Shown here piece by piece: positions 45,601 through 57,238 of a stretch of 64,000 bases of DNA. This stretch comes from Favolaschia claudopus. Lineage: Eukaryota > Basidiomycota > Agaricomycetes > Agaricales > Mycenaceae. The translations under genes and the position numbers were made by a program. Where the stretch lies: positions 1 to 64,000 of the forward strand of contig JAWWNJ010000305.1 of assembly GCA_037176885.1 (NCBI GenBank). The letters run 5' to 3'. The notes under the pieces are model-generated. The model worked only from the letters and a program-made list of their open reading frames with translations, was not told the DNA's origin and ran no database searches. Every line of letters starts with the position of its first letter. Positions within the stretch are counted from its first letter, which is position 1.

Positions 45601-47903
45601 CATAGCGCTCGCACTGCGCTGATACGGCGGCTTCTGACTTTGACTTTGAGTTTGCTGCTGAAACGCCTGCTGACGGTCTGCGGGCGGCGACTTCGGCGGG
45701 ATCGAGCGAGGAGAGGCGGGCTGCTGGTACGTCTCCAGCCGCGTCATCGTCGCGTAAGGCGCTGAGGCCCCGGGGAGGTGTGCGTATTTGGTGGATTGCG
45801 ATAGAGCTTGAGATTGAGATTGTTGTGCGTATTTGGATTGCGATTGGGTGAGTAAGGCGGCGCTGCCGGCGCTGACGCTGCGCTGGTAAACGGGTGCGTG
45901 CACTTGGGGATGAGGATGAGAGTTGAGAGCGCTGGAGGCGCCGAGGGAGTTGAAGCGCTTCTGGGCCGGGAAGGGCTGGGATTGCGGGGGGAGGTCTGGA
46001 TGAATAGAATAGATCAGTTTCGGTAGAGGAGAAGTAAGATGAGAAGAATAAAGCGATGAAATAACGAATGGACGGAACGGCGTGTAGCCTCGAAGTCTAT
46101 AATCTCGACACCCGAATAGATGACACCGAGGAAGATTCGACTTCCACCGAGCAGATGTGCCGCACGAGCCAGCTGAAGACTACCCAATGACACAGAAAAA
46201 GTGTCATCAGGACATGGGAGAAACCAAAACGGGGAAAAAGAGAGGTAGCTCGGAAAGGAGGAAGACGCGACGTCGTAGGCCGAGGGTAACGCCCATTTGA
46301 TGTCGTGCGCAGAGGTTTGACACGCGAATGCGAGTCGTGTCGTCAAGGCTGAGCTGGACAGCGCAGATGATACCAGGGAAGGAGAGGAAGGTCTCCGCAG
46401 CAGAGAGGAGAAGAAGACGCAGACAGAAGAGATATGCACATGAGGAAACCAAGCGCGAACCTCGTCGTCCACGGGCGGTGGTAGAAGAGAGGAAACGAAG
46501 AAGGGAAACAACGAATGGACGGAGCCTTGAAGTCTATAATCCCGACACACGGATAGATAACACCGAAGACGATTCGACTTCCACCAAGCAAACGGGCCGC
46601 ATGAGCCAGCCAGCTGAAGACCATCCACGCGACAGTCGTTAGGATATGAGACGTAACGAGACGGAAAGAAAGGTAGGTCGGAAAAGAATGAAGAAGACGC
46701 AATGTCGTAGGCCATTTAATGTCGAGAAGCATGGTCTCCGCCTCTATTATGGTGATTGACTACGCCCACGAGTGATCATGAGGCAGTCCGAGCGCCGCAG
46801 CGTCGCGAGCAGACAGACACGACGCGCGGAGGAAAGCGAAAAAGAAAGAAAGAAACAGAGCGAGAGAGACGTGCGCAGGACGTGTGACACGCGAACGCGG
46901 TACGTGTCCTCAAGGCTGGAGTGGCCGGCGCAGATGATAGTAGAGAAGGAGAAGAAGAAGGTCCCCGCAGAACCGCACGTCAAGAAGACACGACACAAAG
47001 ACGCGACCAGAAGACGCCGACAGGAAAGACATGATGAGGAAACGAAGCACGACCTACCTCGTCGCCCACGAACGCTGGGCACATCGACCATGTCGAAGGT
47101 ACAGTCTGGCTCCCCGGGGAGGTGCATCTGCATAGCGGCATGCGCATCTTGCTGAGGCCGTACAGCCTGAGTGTCGTTGGGGGAGACGGGGAAGGCAGCG
47201 CCTGGGCCGGGGGCTGCGGAGAGGAAGGTGGTGTTAGCACGCAACGCATACATGACGAGAAGAATAGGCGGGGGAGGGAGGAAAGAGGAAGGGGAAGGGA
47301 CATACACTTGGACCTCCTCACAAACGCGAGCACACCCCCGCTACCCCCCGTATCCTTCCTCCCGCGCGCAGTCAAATTCCACCACTTCTCCTTCTCCTGC
47401 TGCTTATTCCCTTCAATCCCCACAGGCGTCGTCGGCCTCGTCATCGTCGGCCCCGCATTACTGACGTCCTTGAAAACCGCATCCACCCTCCCGCGCGTCT
47501 TCACCTTCTTCTTGATCAACACCATCCCCTCTTCGCCATCCCCATCGACCAACCCGTCCCACGTCCCCCCGTCCCTCCTCCCATCGACGCGCACCTCCCA
47601 CCCCCGCCCCGTCACACTCCCACTAGTACTCCCACTGGCATTTATGTCGCCCGCGCCCACCCTTCTCACAATATCGCTGAAATCACCCGCCCCGCGCGCG
47701 GTGTTGTACGGCGTCGCTGTCGCCGCGCTCGACGGCCCCGCGAGCATCCCCAGCACGCTCTTACCCCGCTTCCTCGACGCGCCAGAGACGGAGACGGAGG
47801 TCATAGAGGAGGAGATAGAGGCATTGGGGTCCGCGTACGTCGCCGCCGACACGTCTGGCGTGGGGACAATGAGCCGAATCGTCGGCACCGTCGCCGTCGT
47901 CAT
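39646..47903 (-). CDS. Very large disordered Ser-rich protein (2,250 aa)
   Basis: Ten exons with consistent phase: 47,903–47,306, 47,213–47,058, 45,995–44,205, 44,146–43,005, 42,969–41,394, 41,339–41,218, 41,165–40,901, 40,853–40,305, 40,253–39,800 and 39,745–39,646. The sequence is dominated by Ser, Pro, Gly and charged residues, with many R-R-x-S-like phosphorylation-type sites, Lys/Glu-rich runs (KVKAKVKVKEEKVKDSKKDK) and Gln repeats. Islands that look conserved are EKEKWWNLTARGRKD with GGVLAFVRRSK, the tyrosine-containing PVYQRSVSAGSAAL, LNLLDAATNDLAQLITHLDL, and PDELQVILASSS. No catalytic domain was found. I recall similar orphan proteins in other Agaricomycetes but cannot assign a role; a cytoplasmic scaffold or signalling substrate is conceivable. 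Intron 2 is 1,062 bp, against 45–95 bp for the others. Confidence 0.75.
45996..47057 (-). repeat. Tandem duplication filling a 1.06 kb intron
   Basis: Two diverged direct copies: about 46,060–46,495 and about 46,500–47,060. Paired landmarks: AACGAATGGACGGA (46,065 and 46,512), AAGTCTATAATC (46,091 and 46,529), GATTCGACTTCCACC (46,135 and 46,571), GTAGGCC (46,279 and 46,707), TTGACACGCGAA or GTGACACGCGAA (46,316 and 46,883), GCGCAGATGATA (46,360 and 46,930), and an exon-border-like CCTCGTCGtCCACG (46,459 and 47,057). The copy nearest exon 2 includes the real donor site and the other carries a decayed one. Confidence 0.65.
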
Positions 47904-48689
47904 CGTGCTGTGTTTTTTCGATTTTTGGATAGAAATGTTGCTTGAGGGTCGTAGAGGAGATGAAAGACGATCTTGAAAGCTCGTTGTCGATTGTCGTTAG
48001 TAGAATTGACGCGTGCGTTAAGCGTTAGCGGCCGTTACTGCAGTCAGCGTAAGTATTTTCTTCTTCTTCTTCTACGCCCACATCTTCGTCAGAAACGCGC
48101 CAGAAAACAACAAGGAAGGTAAGTCTTACCTAGGAGAGGTAGACACTAGCTTACCTGGCGCCGCTGCTCGTCGGCGTCTGTTCACCGTCGTGGACGTCGA
48201 GTACAAGGCAGGCGAGGTCACGTGGAGAAACATCAACCATATCACGGGGGGATGAAACGCGTGACGTCAGACTTGGTGTGTTCTTGTTTCGATCCCCGGA
48301 CAGCCCCGAGCGGAGTTTGAAAGACTTGCACTCTAACCACCATGATGATTCACGAATTTTCCTCAAATTGTACGCTGCTCATCGCAAAGTGTGCTGCCTT
48401 GTTCTTTTTCGGAGCTAGGCGCGGGCTTCTCTGGCAGACTGGACAACCACAAATTGAGGCATTGAGCAGTGAGTGGACCCTCCCACCATGCCCACCGTAA
48501 TTTCCTGTCGAACGCGGCGATCTCGAGCGCCCAACCGACACATACCTCCTACACAAATGTGAGGTTTCGACCAAGAATACTTACTTAGGTGATCCTGCGA
48601 AACTTCGAGTCGTTAACAACTGCCGTGATGGGATATCAAACTCTGCGTTCCCTTCCCTCTACTTCCACCGTCCTGAACAGCCCACCGAG
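47904..48689. other. Divergent intergenic region
   Basis: Between the Ser-rich gene and the F-box-like gene, which are transcribed apart. It contains a TTCTTC run near 48,057–48,072. No supported coding region. Confidence 0.45.
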
Positions 48690-50008
48690 ATGAACCCACC
48701 CAGCCCGCTAGACGTCCACGAACTCCTAGATCACACTATCAGCTTCTTAACACCTTCTGCCGCCAACCTCATCTCCTGCGCCCTCGTAGCACGTTCCTGG
48801 GTCGACCCAGCGCAATCCCATCTTTTACGAGTGCCTCACGACAGAAACACGAGATACAACATCTTTCATTCCGTCGCAACCTCTCTCTGCCGGACGCTCT
48901 CCGAAAATCCTCCTCTAGCACGACACGTACGGGAATTCCGTCTGTGCCTGCCAATCCACGCAGACACCGCGGCGCTGCCGGAATTGGTCCGCGAAATCCA
49001 GTTCCCGAATCTACAAACTGTTGATATCCTCCATATGCGGACTGAGTTTACACCGTTGCCGGAATCATTCGCACAGCTGCTCACCCTGAGGTCGCTGAAG
49101 CAATTGAAGATGTATCTCAGCGTGCCACCATCGCCCTCGTTGATGCGCGCCGTGCAGTCTTGTTCCACTACGATCCAGCATCTGGATCTCGCCTGCTCGG
49201 AGGGTCTTGGTCACACTTCTACGGTTGTACAGGCGTTTCCGATACAGCTCAAGTCGCTGAGGTTATGCTGTTGGTTCCGGGCCTTTGGTCCCCCGAAGTT
49301 TCTCTCTCCGTTCGGGCTCTCGGAATTGGAAGCTCTTGCGATTAGAGGCGGGGATTTCGTTCCTTGGGAGCTCATTGAAACGAAGAACATACGAGTTTTG
49401 GAAATTTCGAATGTGGTGCGTTTCGCAATGCTGTCGAGTCGATTGTTAGTTATTGCATACTACTTACACTATTGCTTTTTCTGCGGGCAGCTGTCAGAGA
49501 AGATTCCATCAATCGACCTCACCCAGTACCCAAATCTCTCCGTTCTCCGAATCGAATTCCTTGGGGATGTGCCTCCGACGCTTTTCGAAACTCTGGCTAC
49601 TATCGCGTCTTCACACCGAATTCACACCATTTCTGTGTATTTCGAAAATCATATGGAGTTGGCACGATTCGAGCAGGATGATGAGGATGATTTCAGTCTA
49701 TGTGAAGAACTAGACCAAGTTCTCTCCTCAGTGCCGTTGGACCCGCTTCCTAGCGTCGAGGTGGAGGTGGAAGCCGATCAGGAGAAAGTGCAAAGCTCGT
49801 TTCCGAGGTTGGTGGCGAAAAACATGGCAAGTATTTGTAACGTCCTTCTGGAGAGTACGGATGATACTTACTATGTCAATCAGCTACGCGTTATTCCATT
49901 CGGGGGATACAAAGGGCAGCGTTCGTGGTGGCAGGTATGTGAGCTACGTGTCTTTGAATATTTTTACTCACCAACTGCCCACGACAGAATGCTATAACCC
50001 AGATGTAA
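48690..50008 (+). CDS. F-box-like protein with leucine-rich body (copy 1)
   Basis: Three exons (48,690–49,415, 49,491–49,934, 49,988–50,008) give 396 residues, phase 0 at both introns. The N-terminal F-box-like segment is SPLDVHELLDHTISFL followed by AANLISCALVARSWVDPAQ. The body has repeated Leu-rich stretches (LPELVREIQFPNLQTVDIL, LTLRSLKQLKMYL, IQHLDLACSEGLG, ELEALAIRGGDF, IRVLEISNV, PNLSVLRIEFLG) and an acidic stretch. The last exon adds only N-A-I-T-Q-M. Likely a substrate receptor of an SCF ubiquitin ligase. The next gene region holds an inverted broken copy. Confidence 0.8.
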
Positions 50009-50256
50009 TTTCTGGTCTAATGTAGAACCATATACCACACAACTATGTCGGGACCGATTCGAGCTAACAACTGTCAGTTCAAACTTTAGCGTTCCAGGGT
50101 TAATGAAACAGCCGTGATTTCAAACTAATATAAACGGTTACAACCGGTTTTTCAACCATTCTTGTTTGATTTGCCAAAATCCACAAACGAAAAGGAAATG
50201 GCCGAAGCCTTGAAGAAATGTCGGGCATATATTATGGTGCTAGATTGGACCAAGAA

Positions 50257-51611
50257 CTACAATCGCGTTATAGCATTCTGTTGCGGGCAGTGGGTGAGTG
50301 AAAATACTCTCAAAGGCAAGTGTTTCACATACCTGCCACCACGAAAGCTGCCCTTTGTATCCGGCAAATGGAATGATGCGTAGCTGATTCGGATGGTAAG
50401 TATCATTCGTAGTCGTACTCATCTAAAGGACGTTACGAATACTTGCCATCTGTTTCGCCACCAACCTCGGAAAGAAACTCTCCACTTTCTTCTCATCGGC
50501 GTCGAATTCCACCTCAACGGTAGGAAGCGGATCCAACGGCACCGAAGAAAGAACTTGGTCCAGTTTTTCCCATGCACTGGACTCATCCTCATATTCATCC
50601 TCTTTCCATGGTTCCCATTTCATATCACTCTCGAAATAGACAAAAATGGTGTGAATCCGGTGTGAAGAAACCATAGTAGCCAGAGTCTTGAAGATGGTCG
50701 TAGGCACAATTAGAAGAAAATTGATGCGGAGAATGGAGAGATTTGACAACTGAGAGAGGTCGACTGGCGTCATTTTCTTCGAATTCGACGGCTGCCCGCA
50801 GGGAAACGATCCGATAAGTATCAACTATAAATTTGACAACATTGCGAAACGTACCACATGCGTAATTTCCAAAACTCGTATGTTTCTAGTTTCAATGAGT
50901 CCCCAAGGAGCGATATCCGCACCCCGAATCGCAAGGGCTTTTAATTCTGAGAGCCCAAACGGAGACAGAGACTTCAGAGTGGTAGGGTGGGGACCATCCT
51001 CCATTCGACAATTTAACCTCAGCTACTTGAGCGGTATCTGAATCGCCTGCTCCGGAGTAAACGGGTCACCAAGACCCTGTGAGCAGACGAGATCCAAATG
51101 CTGAATCGTCCTGGAGGAAGACTGCATGACCCGCATCAATGAGGGCGAAGGCGGTACGTCGAAATGCATCTTCAATTGCCTCAGCGACCTTAGGGTGAGC
51201 AGCCGTGCGAAGGATTCCGGAAACGGTGCAGAGTCCGTCCGCATATAGACGATATCAAGAGTCCGGAGATTCGTGAACTGGATTCTGTGAAGCAATTCCG
51301 GCAGCGCAGTGTCTACGTGGCCTGGGAGGCACAGCCGGAATTCCCGTACGTGTTGTGCCAAAGTCGGATTTTCGGTCAACGCCTGACAGAGAGAGACTGC
51401 GATGAAAGGAAAGGTGTTGTAGTCCGGGCCGAGGGTCCTGTCGTGAGGCACTCGGAAAAGGTGGGCCCTGCGCTGGGTCGACCCAGGAACGCGCTACGAG
51501 GGCGCAGGAGATGAGGTCGGCGGCAGAAGGTGTTAAGAAGCTGATAGTGTGATTTAGTAGTTCTTGGACGTCTAGCGGGCTAGGTGGGTTCAGCAGCGGT
51601 AGGTGGTTCAT
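50257..51611 (-). pseudogene. Broken inverted copy of the F-box-like gene (copy 2)
   Basis: It aligns over its full length with copy 1 (SPLDVQELLNHTISFLTP, SCALVARSWVDPAQ, HVREFRLCLPGHVDT, GLSELKALAIRGADI, SILRINFLLIVPTT, FAGYKGQLSWWQ, and a final short exon ending TAG 50,259–50,257). Lesions relative to copy 1: one extra base near 51,460, which shifts the frame just after the F-box segment, and TCG→TAG at 51,025–51,023 in IPLK-stop. About half the protein follows the stop, so a functional full-length product is unlikely. Tail-to-tail arrangement with a 0.25 kb spacer. Confidence 0.8.
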
Positions 51612-51999
51612 TGGTTCAGGACGGTGGAGGTAAAGGGAAGGAAAGGAAAGATGGAAGAAGCGGAGTTTGATATCGATCACGGCAGTCGTTGCCGGATCGC
51701 AGTTTCGCAGGATTACCTATTGTTGTTCAAAACCTCAGAACCAGCCACAGAAGAAAAGGCGCAAACAGCCAAACAAGTCGTGTTTTTACATCGAATGGGC
51801 ATACAGGAACCGTGGGCGCTACAATCGTAAGGAAATGAGACAAAATTTCATGTCGTCCGTCTGAGTCTCGAGTAAAGAAACGCTGGCTGAGAGGGAGTTT
51901 CGTTCTGGAACCACGGCGCGTCGTGAGCAATACTATTCAAGTAGTTGAAATAAAAACAGAACTCACAGAAAAATTCGCATATCTGGACGAAAACCGCGA
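51612..51999. other. Intergenic
   Basis: Upstream of the broken F-box copy. The first 60 bp resemble the 5' flank of copy 1. Nothing else supported. Confidence 0.4.
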
Positions 52000-52304
52000 T
52001 TAAGGTGCGCCGTGATCATGACCGCCGGGAAGCCCAGGACCGGTCGGATGAGCGACCGTCGTCTCCGGTCCCGCCGTCCATGTGAAAGTCGTTGTCGCCT
52101 CGATGATGAATGGGGGGACGTCGGTGAGAGTCTTGTAGACGCGCGTCGCGGTGTAGACCTCGCGAGGCTCAGGCTACAGCCGAGAGAAAGAGAATGCGGT
52201 CAGTTGAGGCAGATTTTACGCGAAAGGTGAGTGCGACGCACGATGAAGGCTGCCTGAACAAACGCTGCGACAGCGAGGAGGAGGAACAAAGTGTTGGGGA
52301 ACAT
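52000..52304 (-). CDS. Small secreted protein, 78 aa
   Basis: Two exons (52,304–52,242 and 52,173–52,000), phase 0. The signal peptide is MFPNTLFLLLAVAAFVQA with a plausible A-F cleavage site. The mature part of about 60 residues is rich in Thr, Pro and Gly (EVYTATRVYKTLTDV, TTTFTWTAGPETTVAH, GPGLPGGHDHGAP) and has no cysteine. The lack of cysteines argues against a hydrophobin or cerato-platanin. The repeated Thr suggests O-mannosylation. It is typical of uncharacterised small secreted proteins of basidiomycetes. No family recognised. Confidence 0.6.
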
Positions 52305-53719
52305 AGTTGCGCTGCGGAGACTCGGGATGAAGGCACTCAGGATGCTATGTGGATTCAGAAGGTCTTTTTATGCAAACCAGCCTGAGAGTGCGAGGAAGTG
52401 CGCCATTTCGGCGAATGATCCCCATCGAGACCGCTTAGGAAGAAGCCAGAAGATCGACGCGTTCCGAATTTTGCCCGGTGATCTTCGTGCTGGATGACTT
52501 TTGGTCAGATTGGAGCCTCTGATTCTGAACTCTACATGGTGCAGTGGTGGCTTCATTTGAGTGGTATGGTTCAAGTCCAGGTTCAAAGAAGATGTAGAAA
52601 CAAAACGAGACACATACATTCCAATTTTTCCTGACCCGAAAATCGGACGGAGGCAATTCATGGAGCCAGGAACGCCAACGCACCGTGACCGCATGACGAG
52701 CGCCGATGAAGTCATCGAGGTTGGGCGACAAGCTGACTTGAATCGAGGACAGAGTCAAACCTTTCCTCAGTTGCATACTTTCGTCCAGGGGTACCTGACA
52801 GAATTTCAGCTTGTGGACGACGAAGATCATGAAGCTGAAGCCTGTGCAAATACCGGATAAAAAGTGACCGAAAAAAAGAGAGAAAGAATCATGAACAGCA
52901 TCAGCGAGTAGCATGTGCTTTCCATGCTTGCGCCGTTGATGCGCGTCGTCGGGACTCGGTAGTTCCCGAGTTAAGGAATAACAAAGTCTCCGGCGCCAGC
53001 ATATCTTCAAAGGGTCGAATTAAACCAGGAAGGGAGTTACTCAGTTACAGCGCTTGATCATACCTTGACCACAATTTTGACGAGATTTTGACTGTGGTGG
53101 TTGAGATGAACGCAAGGAGGAGTCACATCAGTCACACCCGAATGGCGGAATGCCCACGCTGCCAAGCATGCCTCCTCCCACCACCACCGCGAACTTCTAC
53201 TTTTACAGCCTTACAGGAATGTTCACAAATTCGAGAATCTTGTACGGAGCGCCAAAATCTCTTCCCTTTGCTGTTAAACTCAGTGTCATGCATCTCGACT
53301 TGATCTCGACGAGCGCGAATACAACGCAAACTACAGCTTCTTGCCTGCTTTGGCCTAGCAGTTTGACGCCGAGTCTCCGATGCTGGCGTGCCGTGTAATG
53401 CTGCCTTGGACGGTATCTGTACCGTATCTCGCTCAAACGGCCGACTAAGCTGTGTTCTGCTCCTGGGACCTTCAAATGACTATCTGCAGCACAGAAAAAT
53501 AATCAAAATGAGTATCTCCCTCTACTTATGAGAAATATGAGAAAGTTGCGGCTCTGCAATGCTCGACGACTGAATTGCTCAGGGATTCCTGATTCAGAGC
53601 TGTTACTTCTCCAATGCGCTGCGGCGATCCGAATCTGATACTTGATTGGATCGACCAATGACAAGCATCGCCTTCGCCCGAATCGCATCTTTCGTTCTGA
53701 CGACGACAACTAATATCGT
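52305..53719. other. Intergenic, upstream of NLR copy B
   Basis: ORFs up to 191 codons (52,435–53,010 minus) lack signal peptides, domains or splice logic. A tRNA-like B-box was examined and rejected. No gene supported. Confidence 0.45.
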
Positions 53720-56700
53720 ATGAAGAGACTCAAGGGACTCGTTCGACGGCGGACTGCGCGCTTTATGGATTCAGCAGATTCGAATCCGTCCAACCCATTA
53801 TCCTGTGTCTCGCCAACGGGGAGCAATGCCACAGAAGACAATCTGCAATGTAAGAGAGGTACTTCGGACACATTCTTCGCTGACAACCTATAATGCAGCG
53901 CTTGCGGAATCTAAAGCCCTAAAATCTGGATCACACAGTGCAGATTACCCTAGGGCCTTGAAGAGCGGACTTATCCTGCTTCTCAACAAGGTGGAAACGA
54001 TGCTTGACGGTTCGTCATTCAAGATCCCCATTAGCGTCGTCAATACTATCGTCGACTTGGTGGAGGTAAGCCTGGGAGCACCGAATGGCATTTATCTTAA
54101 TGAACCAGATGAGTCTAGAGAGTTTCGGATAACAATGAACAATTCCGGGCCTTGTTTGAAGAGGTTTCGCGGCAATTGGATATCGTCAACGCCGTTCTAC
54201 CGAAGAATTTGAACGACGAGTGCCAAGATCGTATTCGCCAGTTCTCACAGTAAGTCGCGGTTAGACTCTCACTTTGGTTTCGTTCATATTACTGACACTG
54301 ATATTCCAAGATATCTGAAAACCGAATTGGACGTCTTGAATGCCATTGCGAAGCGAAGTACAGTGAAACGAATCCTAGAGAGCGACGAAGACATCAAGAC
54401 AATTGAGGCTACCATGAGGAGAATCGATGGCCGTCTGAGGGCTTTTCATGTATGTTCTTGAGGTTCATCACGAGAGTCGTGTCTGATACTCGAGAACGTC
54501 AGCTCGACATTACAATGTCTATCGAAAGAAAAATTGACACAGCAAACGTGAGTCTTAATCTCTGGAGATGCAGGACTTCAATTACTGAGATTTTTCGCGC
54601 CGATCAGATTGACGCAGGTGGGTTGCCCTTAAAGAACTGGCGGACGTGCTGACTCTGTGTCGAGTACAGCGCTGCGCATTCTCTACAGCGCTTCAGCACC
54701 TGGCGCTACTCACGACGCGGCTGACGGCGACACGCACCCTCCTTGCCATCCCAATACTCGGATGGAAATCCTCGAGCGTCTGACAAAATGGTCGCAGGAC
54801 GACAACAGTTCGCAGCTCCTGTGGATGCATGGTCCCGCGGGGACGGGCAAGTCTGCGATAGCGCAGAGCTTCTGCGAGGAATTGCAACTTCGAAATTGCC
54901 TCGCTGGTAGCTTCTTCTTCCGGCGAGGTCACCCGTCTCGCGGAAATGGCACCAGGCTATGGCGAACTATTGCGTATCAACTCGCTTTGCTTTTACTGGG
55001 GTTTAAAACTGCTCTTGGGCTACGCTTAACAACTGATCCATCGCTTCTCAATAAATCCATCTCGGCTCAGCTGCAGAGGCTCGTGATTGACTCGTATGCA
55101 GAGGCTTCCTCCAACCGCAGCTTGGTTCTGGTGCTTGATGGTCTGGATGAATGCGAGGGCGAAACACGACAGCAGGATATACTGCGAACGATTGCTGGAT
55201 CTCTCAACTCCCAGCCTTTATTTCGTGTCCTTATCGTCAGCCGACCCGAGGCTCACATCAAAGAAATCTTTTGCGAGCCCCCGCTGCAGCTTTGCGAACG
55301 GCTCGATGTCTTGGGCTCTATGGAGGATGTTCGCGTCTACCTTGTCGATGAGTTCAAACGGATTCGCAGGACGCATTCGATCATGGCGACTACATCTGCT
55401 GCATGGCCCGAAGATCAACTAATCCAGCATGTAGTCGCAAAATCATCGGGACACTTCATCTATGCTGCCACGGTCATCAGATTTGTGGAAGACAATGACT
55501 TCGACCCAGTCGAACGTCTCGCTATCGTGACTCAGTTGCAGTCTCCAGATGACGATTTTTCGCCCTTTTCAGAATTGGATCAGCTTTATCTCCAGATCCT
55601 CAACATGGCTCCACATCGGTCCAAGCTTTCAAGAATTTTGTCGGTCATTGCAGCTGAATTCACGAGCGGGCTGAATCTGGATAACATTGGCGACCTCTTG
55701 GGCTTGAAACTGTCGGAAATCCTGTTGACGTTACGTCGGCTTCATTCCTTGGTCAACATTGAAGATCGTCTGGAGAAAGCGAATGACCCATCTTCCTCAA
55801 CAGAGAAAATTATCTCTGTATATCACGCGTCGTTCCTGGACTTTCTTCATGATTCTGCTCGTTCTCAGAGCTTTTATTTCACGGACTCGGACAGACAAAA
55901 TCTCGCTGTGAATATGGTGACATGTTTGACCGAGGCTGCCGATCGTGATGCACATTCTCGCTACTTCCCATTGTGAGCGCGCGCGAATTTATATCTATCT
56001 ACACTGATATATATTAATCATTGCAGCAAACTCATTGAATATCTGCCCTTCTTGAGCACGACTGAGCTCACACCGCGGCTAGCCCACCTTCTGCATCACA
56101 TCCGGTATGAATGGGTCGCTTCTCTCGAGTTTCCCTTGCACAAAGCACAAGATATTAGGCTTTGGCTCGAGGTTTGTCAGATCAACTCCTGTTTCGATGA
56201 CATGTCCTCATGCAGAAAATCTCACAGCGGCAGCAGGCACCAGCTCACTTACTTAGTGACTGGGAAGACTACTGTGTAGTGGCACGCTTCGAGCAGGACT
56301 GCTCCTCTGTCATCTCCAGGGAAATGCCCCAGGAAAGACCTTTGAGTCGGAAGCTCACTTGCGACTACATTCGCTCCGTTACGTCGTCGCAACAGATCAG
56401 AATTATTCATTTGTATTTTCTAGGGTGCCTCCCGTTAACACCGAATATCGTCCGCAGCTTCTGCTTCGCGGGAAGTCGTGTCATCCTTGGAGTTAGTTGG
56501 AAGGAGATCCAGAGCATCGTTGGTGAACTGCCGGGCACTCCGGTTAATCAGGAGGGCAAGACATGGGAGGATGATTTTATTGCGTCCGTTGCACATCCAA
56601 GACAAATGAGGAATTTACACCCCGATCCTACGCTGGAGAGCCCCGCCAAATGGTGCTTGAATAATATTGGTCGCCGACCGCGCATATGGCGCTGGTGAAG

Positions 56701-57238
56701 ATTATTTTCATCGGTCTCTCTTAATTGTTCTCACAACTCGTCTAGGTTCCCTCCTGCTTGGTCCTACATCGTGAGATCATGTCCTCCGACTCCCGGTCTT
56801 CTCCATGCGTTGCGCGCTGTCCAAGGCGAACTTCCTTCATTTATTCTTGAACAAGATTTGGAGGAAAATAATGTGCGTGGACGGTCGTTGAAAGTAAGCT
56901 TTCCACTGCCCATGACGTCCGTTGCTTTGAAGGACATTTTCAAGTTAACAGTTCCCCATCACCATTGGCATAATATTCTACAGTGGCTCAAGGTGAACGA
57001 TCTAATTCTTGGAAAGTATTTTTTATTGAACTCATGAAATGCTTTACAGACATTTTCGGATCCACCACTGGACATCATTAAGCTTTCAAGAACCTCTCTA
57101 GGTACGCTTGGTCTATATGGACGTGTGTGCTTGGAGGAGGATTCGTACATGATAGAACATGTAAGAAACCATCTCCCGGCGGAGTACGTTGAAGATGACC
57201 AAATGTGGCTGCTGTGGAAGCGGTTCACGGGATGGTGA
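53720..57238 (+). CDS. NLR-like protein copy B: MLKL_NTD-like domain + NACHT, with a stop at the domain junction
   Basis: Exons 53,720–53,849, 53,899–54,065, 54,119–54,249, 54,311–54,449 and 54,503–54,547 splice in phase into 204 residues. They hold a basic start (MKRLKGLVRRR) and an MLKL-like four-helix bundle (LKSGLILLLNKVETML, KIPISVVNTIVDLVE, VSDNNEQFRALFEEVSRQL, TIEATMRRIDGRL, LDITMSIERKID). The next exon carries NACHT to 55,972: GPAGTGKS, LVLVLDGLDEC, SRPEAH, YHASFLDFL. Exons at 56,027–56,171, 56,216–56,694, 56,746–56,893 and two more run to TGA 57,236–57,238. Using the acceptor conserved with copy A (AG at 54,616–54,617), the NACHT frame meets TAA at 54,630–54,632 where copy A is open. 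Copy B may thus make a free helical protein, use another splice site, or be inactivated. Confidence 0.75.

Noticed and set aside
46014..46715. 233-codon minus-strand ORF with repeated LxxDTTRIRVS-like stretches
   Set aside because: Lies wholly within the duplicated intron of the Ser-rich gene. The repeats reflect DNA duplication, not protein repeats.
48225..48350. T-loop-like TTTCGATCCCCGG with an A-box-like segment on the opposite strand
   Set aside because: The two boxes are on different strands, so they cannot belong to one tRNA.
52535..52590. tRNA-like A-box and B-box (TGGTGCAGTGG, GGTTCAAGTCC)
   Set aside because: The acceptor and T stems do not pair properly and the spacing is too short for a tRNA.
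52435..53010. 191-codon minus-strand ORF
   Set aside because: No domain or signal. Composition is that of noncoding sequence.
53720..54550. HET-s/amyloid-type signalling motif at the NLR N-terminus
   Set aside because: Looked for the repeated prion-forming motif typical of HET-s partners; only the helical-bundle pattern is seen.
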